64,000 nucleotides of DNA from Streptomyces tsukubensis. GTDB lineage: Bacteria > Actinomycetota > Actinomycetes > Streptomycetales > Streptomycetaceae. Below are positions 27,294 through 36,500 of the stretch, one piece after another. The stretch lies in contig NZ_CP020700.1 of the NCBI RefSeq assembly GCF_003932715.1, forward strand, positions 6,284,501 through 6,348,500. The letters are read 5' to 3'. The notes beneath the pieces were generated by a model. That model saw nothing but the letters and a program-made list of their open reading frames with translations. It was not told the origin of the DNA and made no database searches. A program made the translations under genes and the position numbers. Positions within the stretch are counted from its first letter, which is position 1. The number at the start of each line of letters is the position of its first letter.

Positions 27294-28007
27294 GTGCCTC
27301 TGCCTCCTCGCCCTCCCCGGGTCCGCCTGACGGCGGTCGACGCCGGATACGGCCGCCGACCCGTGCTGTGCGAAGTCACCCTGGACATACCGGCGTTGGG
27401 TGTGACCTCGCTGACCGGGCCGAACGGCAGCGGCAAGTCGACGCTGCTGGGTGTCATCGCCGGAGTGATCCGCCCCACATCGGGAACCGTGCACCACGGC
27501 AGCGGTCAAGCCCCCGCCTTCGTCCCGCAGCGCAGCACTGCCGGGGACATGCTCCCGCTGACCGTCCGGCGAACCGTGGAGATGGGCCGCTGGCACGCCC
27601 GCGGGCCGTGGCGACGCCTGACCAGCAGCGACCACAGCGCCGTCGACGAGGCCCTGGACCGGCTGGGCATCACGCATCTCGCCACCCGCCAGCTCGGCGA
27701 ACTCTCCGGCGGCCAGCGCCAACGCGCCCTCATGGCCCAGGGAACGGCCCAGCAGTCCGACCTGCTCCTGCTCGATGAACCCTGCACGGGACTCGACCCG
27801 GAGGCACGGCACGGCATCGAGCATCTGCTGGCCGACATCGCCGCGGAAGGCACCACCGTCGTCCAGGCCACCCACGACCTCACCGCGGCCCGCGCCGGAC
27901 ACCACTGCCTGCTCCTGCGCGACGGCCGGCTCGAAGCGGCAGGAGCCCCGGCCGACGTACTGGCCCCCGCACTCTCGGCCGGACCCGTCCACCACCGGAC
28001 CGAGTGA
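27294..28007 (+). CDS. zinc ABC transporter ATP-binding protein (AztA/ZnuC-type)
   Basis: 237 residues from GTG 27294 with AGGA eight bases upstream. Walker A GPNGSGKSTLL, Q-loop region FVPQRSTAGDM, signature LSGGQRQRALMAQ, Walker B DLLLLDEPCTGLD and switch His in VQATHDLTAA. It is transcribed away from the permease operon, with the Zur box in between. An earlier in-frame ATG lies inside the Zur box and is less likely to be used. Confidence 0.92.
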   Translation: MPLPPRPPRVRLTAVDAGYGRRPVLCEVTLDIPALGVTSLTGPNGSGKSTLLGVIAGVIRPTSGTVHHGSGQAPAFVPQRSTAGDMLPLTVRRTVEMGRWHARGPWRRLTSSDHSAVDEALDRLGITHLATRQLGELSGGQRQRALMAQGTAQQSDLLLLDEPCTGLDPEARHGIEHLLADIAAEGTTVVQATHDLTAARAGHHCLLLRDGRLEAAGAPADVLAPALSAGPVHHRTE

Positions 28008-28183
28008 GGCCGGCGCTGCAGGCCGGACCCTTGGTGCCCGCCCCGCTCCGTGCCCGGCCGGGCGGTGCACCCCGAGTCCCCTTCGCGGGTGTGACCGAGA
28101 TACGCGTCAAAGGGGCCCGGCGCCGGTCAGGTACCGCGCCGCGCCCGCTCACCTCTCCGGCACTGCCGCAGTAAATCCGGCAT

Positions 28184-29158
28184 CTACTGCGGTAGTTCTT
28201 CCGGCCTTCGTCGGGCGGCTGCGGTGAGTTGGTCGGCCAGATTCTTGAGCGCCTGCCGTAGTTCGTCGGGTTGGTGGATGGTGAAGGGCCATTCCAGGGA
28301 GGCGAGCAGGTGGGCCATGCCGTCCAGCCGTTCTGCCCGTGTGTGCAGGAGAACGCCGGTGGGCCGGGCGGTGAGGGTCACCGCTGAGCCGGGCAGTCGG
28401 CGGGCGATCTCATCGAGGGGGCCATGGATCGTCACCTCGACCCGCCAGCGGTAGGGCCCCTGGGCGAGGGTCGAGGTCAGGTGGGCCACGGAGTCGAAGC
28501 CGTCGGGTGCGGTGAAGCCGTCGGCTCGGGGGGTGACGGAGGCGATGCGGTCGATGCGGAAGGTGCGCAGGCTGTCGCGGAGGTGGTCGTGGCCGACGAC
28601 GTACCAGCGGCCGGTGTGGAAGACCACGCCGTAGGGGTCGATATCGCGTTCGGTGTGTTCCCGGCGCCAGGACCGGTGGCTGATGGCGACGGTCGTGCGG
28701 GCGCGGGACGCCTGGGCCAGTGCCAGCAGGACGCCGGTTCCGGGTGCCTGCCCGATCACGGCGTCGGCGGTGAACGAGAGGGTGTCCCGCATGGCGGCGA
28801 GCGGTTCGCGCAGGGCGTGCGGAAGCACCCGCTCGATCTTGGCCAGGGCGCCGGCACTGGCGGGCGCGGCGGTGCCCATGCCCAGACGTTCTGCCGCGAG
28901 CAGGCCGAGAACGACGGCGAGAGCCTCGTCGTTGGTGAGGACCAGAGGTGGCATGCGGTAGCCGCGGGCCAGCCGGTAGCCGCCGTGGCGGCCGCGTTCG
29001 GCTTCCACGGGGATGCCCAGGTCCCTCAGGTGGGAGATGTACCGGCGCACCGTGCGGACGTCGGTGTCCAGGCGGTCTGCCAGCTCCGCCCCGGTGAGCC
29101 GGGCGTTGGACTGGAGGAGTTCCAGCAGGGTCAGCACACGGGTCAGGGGATGCGACAT
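28184..29158 (-). CDS. WYL-domain transcriptional regulator
   Basis: 324 residues. The N-terminal helix-turn-helix (about 5-60: TRVLTLLELLQSNARLTGAELADRL ... VRRYISHLRDLGIPVEAERGRHGGYRL) is of the DeoR/HTH_11 type. The WYL domain (about 140-220) includes GVVFHTGRWYVVGHDHLRDSLRTFRIDRI. Such regulators sense ligands or nucleic acids and often govern the adjacent divergent gene, here the alpha/beta hydrolase, whose start is 79 bp away. A hairpin at 28163-28195 (10 of 11 pairs) overlaps the end of the gene and may terminate it. Confidence 0.9.
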   Translation of the reverse strand: MSHPLTRVLTLLELLQSNARLTGAELADRLDTDVRTVRRYISHLRDLGIPVEAERGRHGGYRLARGYRMPPLVLTNDEALAVVLGLLAAERLGMGTAAPASAGALAKIERVLPHALREPLAAMRDTLSFTADAVIGQAPGTGVLLALAQASRARTTVAISHRSWRREHTERDIDPYGVVFHTGRWYVVGHDHLRDSLRTFRIDRIASVTPRADGFTAPDGFDSVAHLTSTLAQGPYRWRVEVTIHGPLDEIARRLPGSAVTLTARPTGVLLHTRAERLDGMAHLLASLEWPFTIHQPDELRQALKNLADQLTAAARRRPEELPQ

Positions 29159-29237
29159 GGATCACTCGGCATTTCAGGGCGGATTCTGTCCTGTATCGAC
29201 TTTACGCTCCCCGCAGCACCTACTTCCGGGAGATCAC

Positions 29238-29972
29238 ATGGCCACCTTCGTACTCGTTCCCGGCGCCTGGCTCGGGGCGTGGGCCTGGGAAGACACCGTC
29301 CGCGCTCTGCGGGAGCGCGGCCACACGGCGCTGCCGCTGACACTGACGGGCCTGGCCGAGCACGCAGACCGGGGCGGAGCCGAGACGGATCTGGACACGC
29401 ACATCGCGGATATCACGGGATTCGTCGAGCGGAACGAGCTGCGCGACGTCACGCTGGTCGCCCACAGCTACGCGGCGGCCCCGGTGACCGGGGCAGCCGG
29501 TCGTCTCGGCGACCGGCTGGAGCGCGTGGTGTACGTGGACAGCGCCCCGTTCGCCGCGGGCATGTGCATGCTCGACCTGATGCCGCCGGAGGCAGCGGAC
29601 CAGCTGCGCCGGCAGGTCGGAGCTTCCGGCGACGGATGGCGGCTGCCGGTGCCGCCCTTTGAGGTCCTGGGCTTGTCCAGCAGCCTCGACGGGCTCGATG
29701 AGGGCCGGCGGGACATTCTGCGCGCGGGTGCCACCCCTCAGCCGTTCGGCACCTTCACCCAGCGTCTCGCCGGCCCGGCCGGGCCCGGTCCCGGTGTGGA
29801 CCATGTCCTGGTTGCTTGCCATGACTTCACGGGACTGCTGGAAGCCGGGGTGCCGATGCTGGCCTACCTGAACCAGCCGCCGTGGCGACGCTTCGACCTG
29901 CCCACCGGACACTGGCCGATGCTGTCCGCGCCCGCCGAACTCGCCCGTGTCCTCGACAAGGCCGTCTCCTGA
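29238..29972 (+). CDS. alpha/beta hydrolase (esterase-type)
   Basis: 244 residues from ATG 29238. Small salicylate/pyrethroid-esterase-like hydrolase: FVLVPGAWLGAWAWEDTV oxyanion start, nucleophile elbow LVAHSYAAAPV (Ser about 76) and C-terminal catalytic His in LPTGHWPML. Divergent from the WYL regulator, which probably controls it. It ends 26 bp before the next gene, so the two may be co-transcribed. Confidence 0.85.
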   Translation: MATFVLVPGAWLGAWAWEDTVRALRERGHTALPLTLTGLAEHADRGGAETDLDTHIADITGFVERNELRDVTLVAHSYAAAPVTGAAGRLGDRLERVVYVDSAPFAAGMCMLDLMPPEAADQLRRQVGASGDGWRLPVPPFEVLGLSSSLDGLDEGRRDILRAGATPQPFGTFTQRLAGPAGPGPGVDHVLVACHDFTGLLEAGVPMLAYLNQPPWRRFDLPTGHWPMLSAPAELARVLDKAVS

Positions 29973-29998
29973 CCGCGCCGGCCGAGAGGCACAGCCCG

Positions 29999-31075
29999 AT
30001 GCCCGACCACGAGAGCGTCCGCAGGCTGCGGGCCTGTGCGCAGGCCCTGGCCGACGGTGCACGGGAGACCTCTGCCGAGGCGGTCGTCCGACGAGTCTTC
30101 GCCATCCAGGCCCAAGACGCCACGGCCGCCGACCTGGGCATCCGGGTACGCGGGTCGAACATCACCGCCCAGGCCATCCGCACGGCATACGAGGACGAGC
30201 GGAGCATCGTCCGCAACTGGTACATGCGCGGCACCCTGCACACCATCCCCGGCGACGACGCCCACTGGGTCTTGCAGTTGCTGTCCCCGCGCGTTCTTGC
30301 CGCAACCGGCCGCCGCTACCAGCAGCTGGGCCTGGGCGACGATCTGCGCCGGCGCGCCGGCCAACTCGTCCGGCGCGTTCTTGCCGCGCACGGCCCACTC
30401 ACCCGGGCCGAGCTGACCGAGCGCCTCACCACCCTCGGTATTCCACCGGACGGGCAGGCGCCGTTCTATCTGATCCGCCATGCGGCACTCACCGGCATCC
30501 TCTGCCATGGCCCGCAGCGCGCAGGTGAGGCCACATATGTGCTGCTCGACGACTGGCTGCCCTCCACCGGGCGCTTCCGGCGGGAGGGCGACGATGCTCT
30601 TGCCGAGCTGGCCCGCCGCTACCTGGCCGCGCACGCCCCCGCCACCTTGGAGGACTTCGCCGCCTGGTCCGGACTGCCGGTCACCTGGGCCCGCAGGGCC
30701 TGGAAAATGCTGGCGGAATCCGGCGTGATCACCGAGTACGGCGCGTTGACCGTGCTCGCCGGGCGGGTGAAAGAACTCCCGGGCCCGTCCGACCCCCCGG
30801 ACGTTCGCATGCTGCCCGCCTACGACAACTACCTGATCGGCTACCGCACTCGCGAGCTGTCCGTCCCTGCTCTCCACCAGGCCCGCGTCCGGCCGGGAGG
30901 CGGCCTCATCCGCCCCACCGTCATCGTCGACGGCCTGGCCATCGCCACCTGGACCCGTGGCCCCGGCTCGCGCTCCCTCCAGGTGGATGCGTTCGAACCC
31001 GTCCCGCCTCGGTTCGAGCAGGGTATCGACGTGGAAAAGGAGGCCGTCGTCGGCTTTCTGCGGCCCGCCCCGTAG
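29999..31075 (+). CDS. winged-helix DNA-glycosylase-like protein (HTH_42, AlkZ/AlkX type)
   Basis: 358 residues from ATG 29999. The whole protein fits the HTH_42/YcaQ family: tandem winged helices with NWYMRGTLHTIPGDDAHWVL and the terminal PAYDNYLIGYRTREL region. The Q-x-Q motif known to be catalytic in AlkZ-type glycosylases is present as FAIQAQDATAAD near residue 38. In Streptomyces such proteins can unhook DNA crosslinks or resist azinomycin-type agents; genomic copies outside biosynthetic clusters (AlkX-like) protect more generally. Which class this is cannot be settled by eye. Confidence 0.75.
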   Translation: MPDHESVRRLRACAQALADGARETSAEAVVRRVFAIQAQDATAADLGIRVRGSNITAQAIRTAYEDERSIVRNWYMRGTLHTIPGDDAHWVLQLLSPRVLAATGRRYQQLGLGDDLRRRAGQLVRRVLAAHGPLTRAELTERLTTLGIPPDGQAPFYLIRHAALTGILCHGPQRAGEATYVLLDDWLPSTGRFRREGDDALAELARRYLAAHAPATLEDFAAWSGLPVTWARRAWKMLAESGVITEYGALTVLAGRVKELPGPSDPPDVRMLPAYDNYLIGYRTRELSVPALHQARVRPGGGLIRPTVIVDGLAIATWTRGPGSRSLQVDAFEPVPPRFEQGIDVEKEAVVGFLRPAP

Positions 31076-31126
31076 CCGACCCGCATCCCGATCCCCAAGG
31101 GCGGCCGCATAGGCGAGAACGTCGGG

Positions 31127-31348
31127 TCAAGCGGCCTGACCGAGGTCGGCGGCGATCAGACCCTGCTCACGCGGCGGGGTGAAGTCGACGTCAGGCTCCT
31201 GCTCCACGGGGTGTTTGTCGGCGATGACGCCGCGGTTGCCGAAGCCGATCCACTGGGAAAACCGGTTGAACGACTCGACCTTGTTGGTCGCCGCGGCCAC
31301 CCGCCGCCGCAACGGCGCGTCCGAGAGGAGGCGCAGCCGGCGAGTCAC
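31127..31348 (-). pseudogene. Tn3-family transposase remnant
   Basis: An open frame of 73 residues containing ATNKVESFNRFSQWIGFG and GVIADKHPVEQE, the C-terminal DDE-domain signature of Tn3-family transposases. After that the sequence diverges to an unrelated tail. The enzyme normally runs to about 1000 residues, so only a scrap remains, and no inverted repeats are visible beside it. It marks past transposon activity left of the CRISPR locus. Confidence 0.75.
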
Positions 31349-31426
31349 GGTCCGGTCCTGAGCGGGACCGCCACGCGCTGACCGGATGCCCGCCCTCCGG
31401 ACGTGGCGCCGAAGGCCGCCCCGTGG

Positions 31427-32221
31427 TCAGTCGCCGGTGCGCCGACCCCAGACGTAGACCTCGTCGCCCAGCCGCAGCCCGTTCCACAGGGCCTTCGCGT
31501 CGTCGTAGCGGAGATTGATGCAACCGTGGGAACCGGGGTCCTCCCAGATATTGCGGTAACTGCCGTGCAGGGCCTGCCCGCCGTCGAAGAACTGGGCGAA
31601 CGGCATCGGCCCTTCGTAGAGCGTCGACCAGAACTCCTTCTGCCGGTCGAAGATCGTGTGCCACCCCGTACGGGTCGGAGAGTCCGCCGACCCGGTACGC
31701 GCCGGAACCGGCCGGAAGATGACCCTCCCCGCGTTCTCCACCCACAGGATCTGCCGGTTCATGTCGACACACACCACCACCCCGGACGTGTCCGGGCACC
31801 CGGCGATCGCATCCCCGTCGGCCACCGCCCGCTCCCACATCACCGCGCGGTACGTGTACAGGCCCGCGTACCCCTGATCCGGAACGATCCCCAGCTCCCG
31901 CTGGAATTCCCGGATCACCTCGCAGTCCCCGGCGGACTGGACACCGTCCACCACCAGCCCGAGATGCTTCTCCACCTCCGCCTGATACGGCCCGGTCGTC
32001 ACCGTGCACGCCCCTGCATCCCGGGGCCGTGAAAGCGTCGGCCCGCGGGGTGATGCGGCATCCTGAACTCGGGGGATCCGACCGGACCAGGACCGCGGTC
32101 CGTCCTCGGTCTGCCGCGCCGCCGAGCCGGCGGCGTCGGCCGGAAGGCCCGCCAGCAACACCAGGCCCACCGCCCCGGCCAGCCCACGGAGACCAAACGC
32201 CCATATTCGGAACCTGGTCAT
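31427..32221 (-). CDS. secreted L,D-transpeptidase (YkuD)
   Basis: 264 residues; signal peptide of about 30 residues (GLAGAVGLVLLAGLPADA). A peptidoglycan-binding-like region (about 80-120: HLGLVVDGVQSAGDCEVIREFQ) precedes the YkuD catalytic domain (about 150-260), with substrate His in ALHGSYRNIWEDPG and the active-site motif SHGCINLRYDDAKALW. It would crosslink peptidoglycan by 3-3 bonds outside the membrane. A Cys pair (CPDTSGVVVC) may be a disulfide. Confidence 0.92.
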   Translation of the reverse strand: MTRFRIWAFGLRGLAGAVGLVLLAGLPADAAGSAARQTEDGPRSWSGRIPRVQDAASPRGPTLSRPRDAGACTVTTGPYQAEVEKHLGLVVDGVQSAGDCEVIREFQRELGIVPDQGYAGLYTYRAVMWERAVADGDAIAGCPDTSGVVVCVDMNRQILWVENAGRVIFRPVPARTGSADSPTRTGWHTIFDRQKEFWSTLYEGPMPFAQFFDGGQALHGSYRNIWEDPGSHGCINLRYDDAKALWNGLRLGDEVYVWGRRTGD

Positions 32222-32476
32222 CTACACGCTCCTCGACCCTCGGACCGACCGCTCTCGGGCCCGGGAGCGGACAGACATCGTCAGAAAGTCATGGACACGG
32301 ACAGCCGCACGGCAAACCGACACCCGGACGCCTCACTCTTCTGCATGGCAGAGCCACCCCCATGGCTCAACCCTCAGGAGCGTCATGGAGCGCGCGGCCG
32401 GCCGGCCCACGCCACCACACCGTGTTGCTCCACCCCCGCGAGCAGGGCTTCCGCGGGCTTCACTGTCGTGATGCGC

Positions 32477-32902
32477 TCATGACGCCCCTGGTGCCGTCGG
32501 GGTCCGCTCGACGGGCGAGGCGCAGGCCGAGGCCACCAGGGCACGCAGTTGGCGTGCGGGACCCGGGAGAGGACGCGCGCGCTCCGGAGCGGCCGGCGCC
32601 GCTTCGCGGTGGTGACGGATCCGGGCTTCGGTGTACGCGACCGCATCTGCTTCGTACAGCAGAACCCGTACGGCCTCCGGCGATGGCGGCTGCCCGACGG
32701 CCGTCCGGCACAGCCGGGCGAGCCTGCCGTCGGCGGAGGTGACCGAGTGCAGTGCGGCGACGACGGGGAAGGTCTTCGTGCCGCGTACCAGGTCCACCGC
32801 GTCCGTCTTCCCCTCCGCGAGGGCCAGGTACTCCGACTCCGTGAGGTCCGGTTCCGACTCCGCTGCCAGATCCGCCATCTGACCCGCGCGCGGCGCCGGC
32901 AG
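32477..32902 (-). pseudogene. internally deleted polyprenyl synthetase remnant
   Basis: The frame carries GQMADLAAESEPDLTESEYL then ALAEGKTDAVDLVRGTKTFP and PVVAALHSVTSADGRLARL. The first piece matches the region before KTG in isoprenyl diphosphate synthases, the last matches the GK-x-DL-x-x-x-KxTxPVxxAL region after the second Asp-rich motif. About 60 residues including that second DDxxD are missing in between, as is everything N-terminal. A decayed gene rather than an active enzyme. Confidence 0.5.
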
Positions 32903-32964
32903 TACACCGCCGCCCCCCGTCACGCCCGCCGACTGCACATCACGCACAGCGGCAAAACCGCAGT

Positions 32965-33051
32965 TCAGGAGCTCTTTGCCGCCGGTTCGAGGATCGCCAC
33001 GCACTCCACGTGGTGCGTCATCGAGAAGACGTCGGCTTGGGTCTGGTTGAA
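32965..33051 (-). pseudogene. 3' tail of an RNA methyltransferase (TrmA/RlmD-type) gene
   Basis: Twenty-eight residues before a TGA read QTQADVFSMTHHVECVAILE then PAAKSS. DxFPMTxHVExVxxL is the C-terminal signature of 5-methyluridine RNA methyltransferases. The remaining roughly 400 residues are absent: upstream sequence (33052 on) is unrelated. A recombination or insertion event separated the tail from its gene, so this is a candidate junction or attachment-scar position. Confidence 0.6.
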
Positions 33052-33547
33052 GATAAGTGCAGGTCAGAGGCTATTTGGTGAGCGCGGTTGCGGCGGATTC
33101 TGGGTCACGAGCGTCATATGAGCGTCAAGCGCAAGAGGGCTCAGGCGAGCGCCGGGGTTCGGTGCCGGCCGTCGTTCGAGCCGGGTCTTCACTCTGCGTG
33201 AAGGGCGCCTGTAGCCGTCATTCCCTCAGTGCCGTAGGCGGTTGCGTCCCTTCCTGCGGTGGTGGTGCGACAAGGAGTAGTGCACCGAGCCGGATCGTCC
33301 TGATCAGTTGTCGCGGAAGAGACCAGTCAGGTCTGTGACCTGCCGTGTTTGCTGGTACCGCGCAGCTGACCTGCACAAATGTTCTTTCGGTTGTTTCATG
33401 GTCATGGCCGTTGATGCAGCCGGAAGTCCCAGATAAGTCCCAGGGGAATCCCGCTGCCCGTCGTCACTCTCTTGGCTCTATGCAGAGGATGGGGGTGCGG
33501 TGTGGGCTGGTCCGTGTCCGTACGCGGTGAGGAGAGCAGCAGGAAAA
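33052..33547. other. spacer at the trailer end of the CRISPR array
   Basis: About 495 bp, lower in GC than its surroundings. No open frame has a convincing ribosome-binding site or family motif. There is a short tandem AAGTCCCAGATAAGTCCCAG at 33426-33445. This is the downstream (old) end of the array. Confidence 0.4.
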
Positions 33548-36500
33548 CGGAACACCCCCACGCGGTGGGGAGGACTTCGCGGTCGTGGCCTGGAAGTCGG
33601 CCACCTGCGGAACACCCCCACGCGGTGGGGAGGACGCGGCGGCGTTGTCCCGCGGCGACGTGCCCAGCGGAACACCCCCACGCGGTGGGGAGGACTCCCG
33701 CCGGGTTTCTTGCTCACTGGTTCCCGCCGGAACACCCCCACGCGGTGGGGAGGACGAAGCGTCGGCCATGGGTCTGATCGCCGGAACCGGAACAACCCCA
33801 CGCGGTGGGGAGGACCGGTCATGAACCCTCCCTCTCGGCCAGCAGTGCGGAACACCCCCACGCGGTGGGGAGGACGGCACGAGCATGTTCATGGGCTCGG
33901 AGTCTCTCGGAACACCCCCACGCGGTGGGGAGGACGGAAGCCGCCATCTCCGACGAGATCGCCGACCACGGAACACCCCCACGCGGTGGGGAGGACTCCA
34001 TCAACGGCATGAAGCGCATCGCCAAGAACGGAACACCCCCACGCGGTGGGGAGGACAGCGGGACGCCGAAGAAAGACATCGACATGACCGGAACACCCCC
34101 ACGCGGTGGGGAGGACGCATCCGGGTCGTCGGAGATGGCCACGGTCGCCCGGAACACCCCCACGCGGTGGGGAGGACGACGACCTCCTCCGGTGTCCACC
34201 GGCGGAACTCGGAACACCCCCACGCGGTGGGGAGGACTGACGACCCCGTTTCGGGCAGTGCCTGAATGGCGGAACACCCCCACGCGGTGGGGAGGACCAG
34301 AGCACGTCGAGGTTCTCACGGTCGACAGCCTGGAACACCCCCACGCGGTGGGGAGGACTTGTCGAGCCCGGCCTGGATACGGGCGAGGGTCGGAACACCC
34401 CCACGCGGTGGGGAGGACCATGAGGGCACCGTACGGGCCCTCACCGCCGCCGGAACACCCCCCACGCGGTGGGGAGGACGTCCCCGGCCAGACCATCGGC
34501 GTACCGGACCCCGGAACACCCCCACGCGGTGGGGAGGACACCCCGGGGGAGATCACCATCGGCGGTGAGGACGGAACACCCCCACTCGGTGGGGAGGACC
34601 ACGCGGGTCACCTTGTCGTCGTCAACGTCGACGGAACACCCCCACGCGGTGGGGAGGACTCGGTGCGGACGTTGGCCTCATCGAGCCGCACCGGAACACC
34701 CCCACGCGGTGGGGAGGACCAGGCGCGCCCGCAGATCGGTCACCTTCCAGCCGGAACACCCCCACGCGGTGGGGAGGACGCGCTGGACCATCCCCCGGTC
34801 ATGGTTCTGCGCGGAACACCCTCACGCGGTGGGGAGGACGCAGCAAGCTCATCGACCTTGTCCCCCCTGTCCGGAACACCCCCACGCGGTGGGGAGGACG
34901 TGTGCGCCGCCGTCCCGAACTCGTAGGCGGGCGGAACACCCCCACGCGGTGGGGAGGACAACGGGAGCATGCGGAACAAGGCCTGCGGCTGCGGAACACC
35001 CCCACGCGGTGGGGAGGACCCACCCCGAGCGCGGCGCTCTCCGGACTGCTGCGGAACACCCCCACGCGGTGGGGAGGACGCGGGGGTAGGGTCGGTCACT
35101 GGTGCGGGCTCCGGAACACCCCCACGCGGTGGGGAGGACCGCGGCCCGGCGGATGTCCCGCTTTGAGAGGGCGGAACACCCCCACGCGGTGGGGAGGACG
35201 ATGGGTCGACCACACGTACATCACCATCGAGCGGAACACCCCCACGCGGTGGGGAGGACCTCCGGTGGCGGTTCCTGCTGACATCCATAACCGGAACACC
35301 CCCACGCGGTGGGGAGGACTCGCAGCGCGCAACCAGCACAGCGGAGCGCACCGGAACACCCCCACGCGGTGGGGAGGACGCCAGGGCCCTCGGCTCGGCC
35401 GACCGGCAGGTCGGAACACCCCCACGCGGTGGGGAGGACCTGCTCCACGTACTGGTCCAGTCGGCGGCGGGACGGAACACCCCCACGCGGTGGGGAGGAC
35501 CTCGTTCCCCCCTGGGCACTCCCTTGGAGCCAACGGAACACCCCCACGCGGTGGGGAGGACCGCCCTGTGCGTGTGTTAGTCCTGGTAGCTGTGCGGAAC
35601 ACCCCCACGCGGTGGGGAGGACCCAGCGCCTGGGGGTGGGAAAGCTCCATCAGCCCGGAACACCCCCACGCGGTGGGGAGGACCGCGGGGCCGGTCGGGG
35701 TCTGCGGTTTCAAGGGCGGAACACCCCCACGCGGTGGGGAGGACCTTGTTGTCGTAGATCTCGACCATGGGAGGCTCCGGAACACCCCCACGCGGTGGGG
35801 AGGACCGGGCCGTAGTTAACGACGACCGGCCCGAAAGTCGGAACACCCCCACGCGGTGGGGAGGACCCCCGGAGCACCCATGCCCCGGGACCGCACCCGC
35901 GGAACACCCCCACGCGGTGGGGAGGACCTGGCCCCTGGTCTGGGCGGAGCAGGCCGGGTTCGGAACACCCCCACGCGGTGGGGAGGACCGTCAGGGGGAC
36001 AGCACGAAGGCCGGCGTTCGACGGAACACCCCCACGCGGTGGGGAGGACCCCCGCCGCCGCACCCTGCCCCTCCTGCGGCGCCGGGACACCCCCACGCGG
36101 TGGGGAGGACCTCCGGCGGGTAGAGCGCCAGCTCGCCCTGTGTCGGAACACCCCCACGCGGTGGGGAGGACCGGCTGCTTGGCCGACTCAGCAGTGCGCA
36201 GTGCCGGAACACCCCCACGCGGTGGGGAGGACCCGGCTGCGGTATTCGGTGCCCAGGTAGTGCACCGGAACACCCCCACGCGGTGGGGAGGACCGAGGGC
36301 CGGATCCGTGAGCACATCCACAAGGCCGGAACACCCCCACGCGGTGGGGAGGACCGGGTCCGCCGCCGACACGGGCTCGGCGGGCGGCGGAACACCCCCA
36401 CGCGGTGGGGAGGACCCGGGCCCCGCTGCCCCCGGAGAACGCGGCGGACGGAACACCCCCACGCGGTGGGGAGGACCATCATCGCCGCCCGGGCCGAGTA

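Noticed and set aside
33052..33547. Possible integrase remnant or attachment site beside the array
   Set aside because: Short protein-like stretches exist on the minus strand, but none carries a recombinase motif, and the tandem AAGTCCCAG is too short to call an att site.
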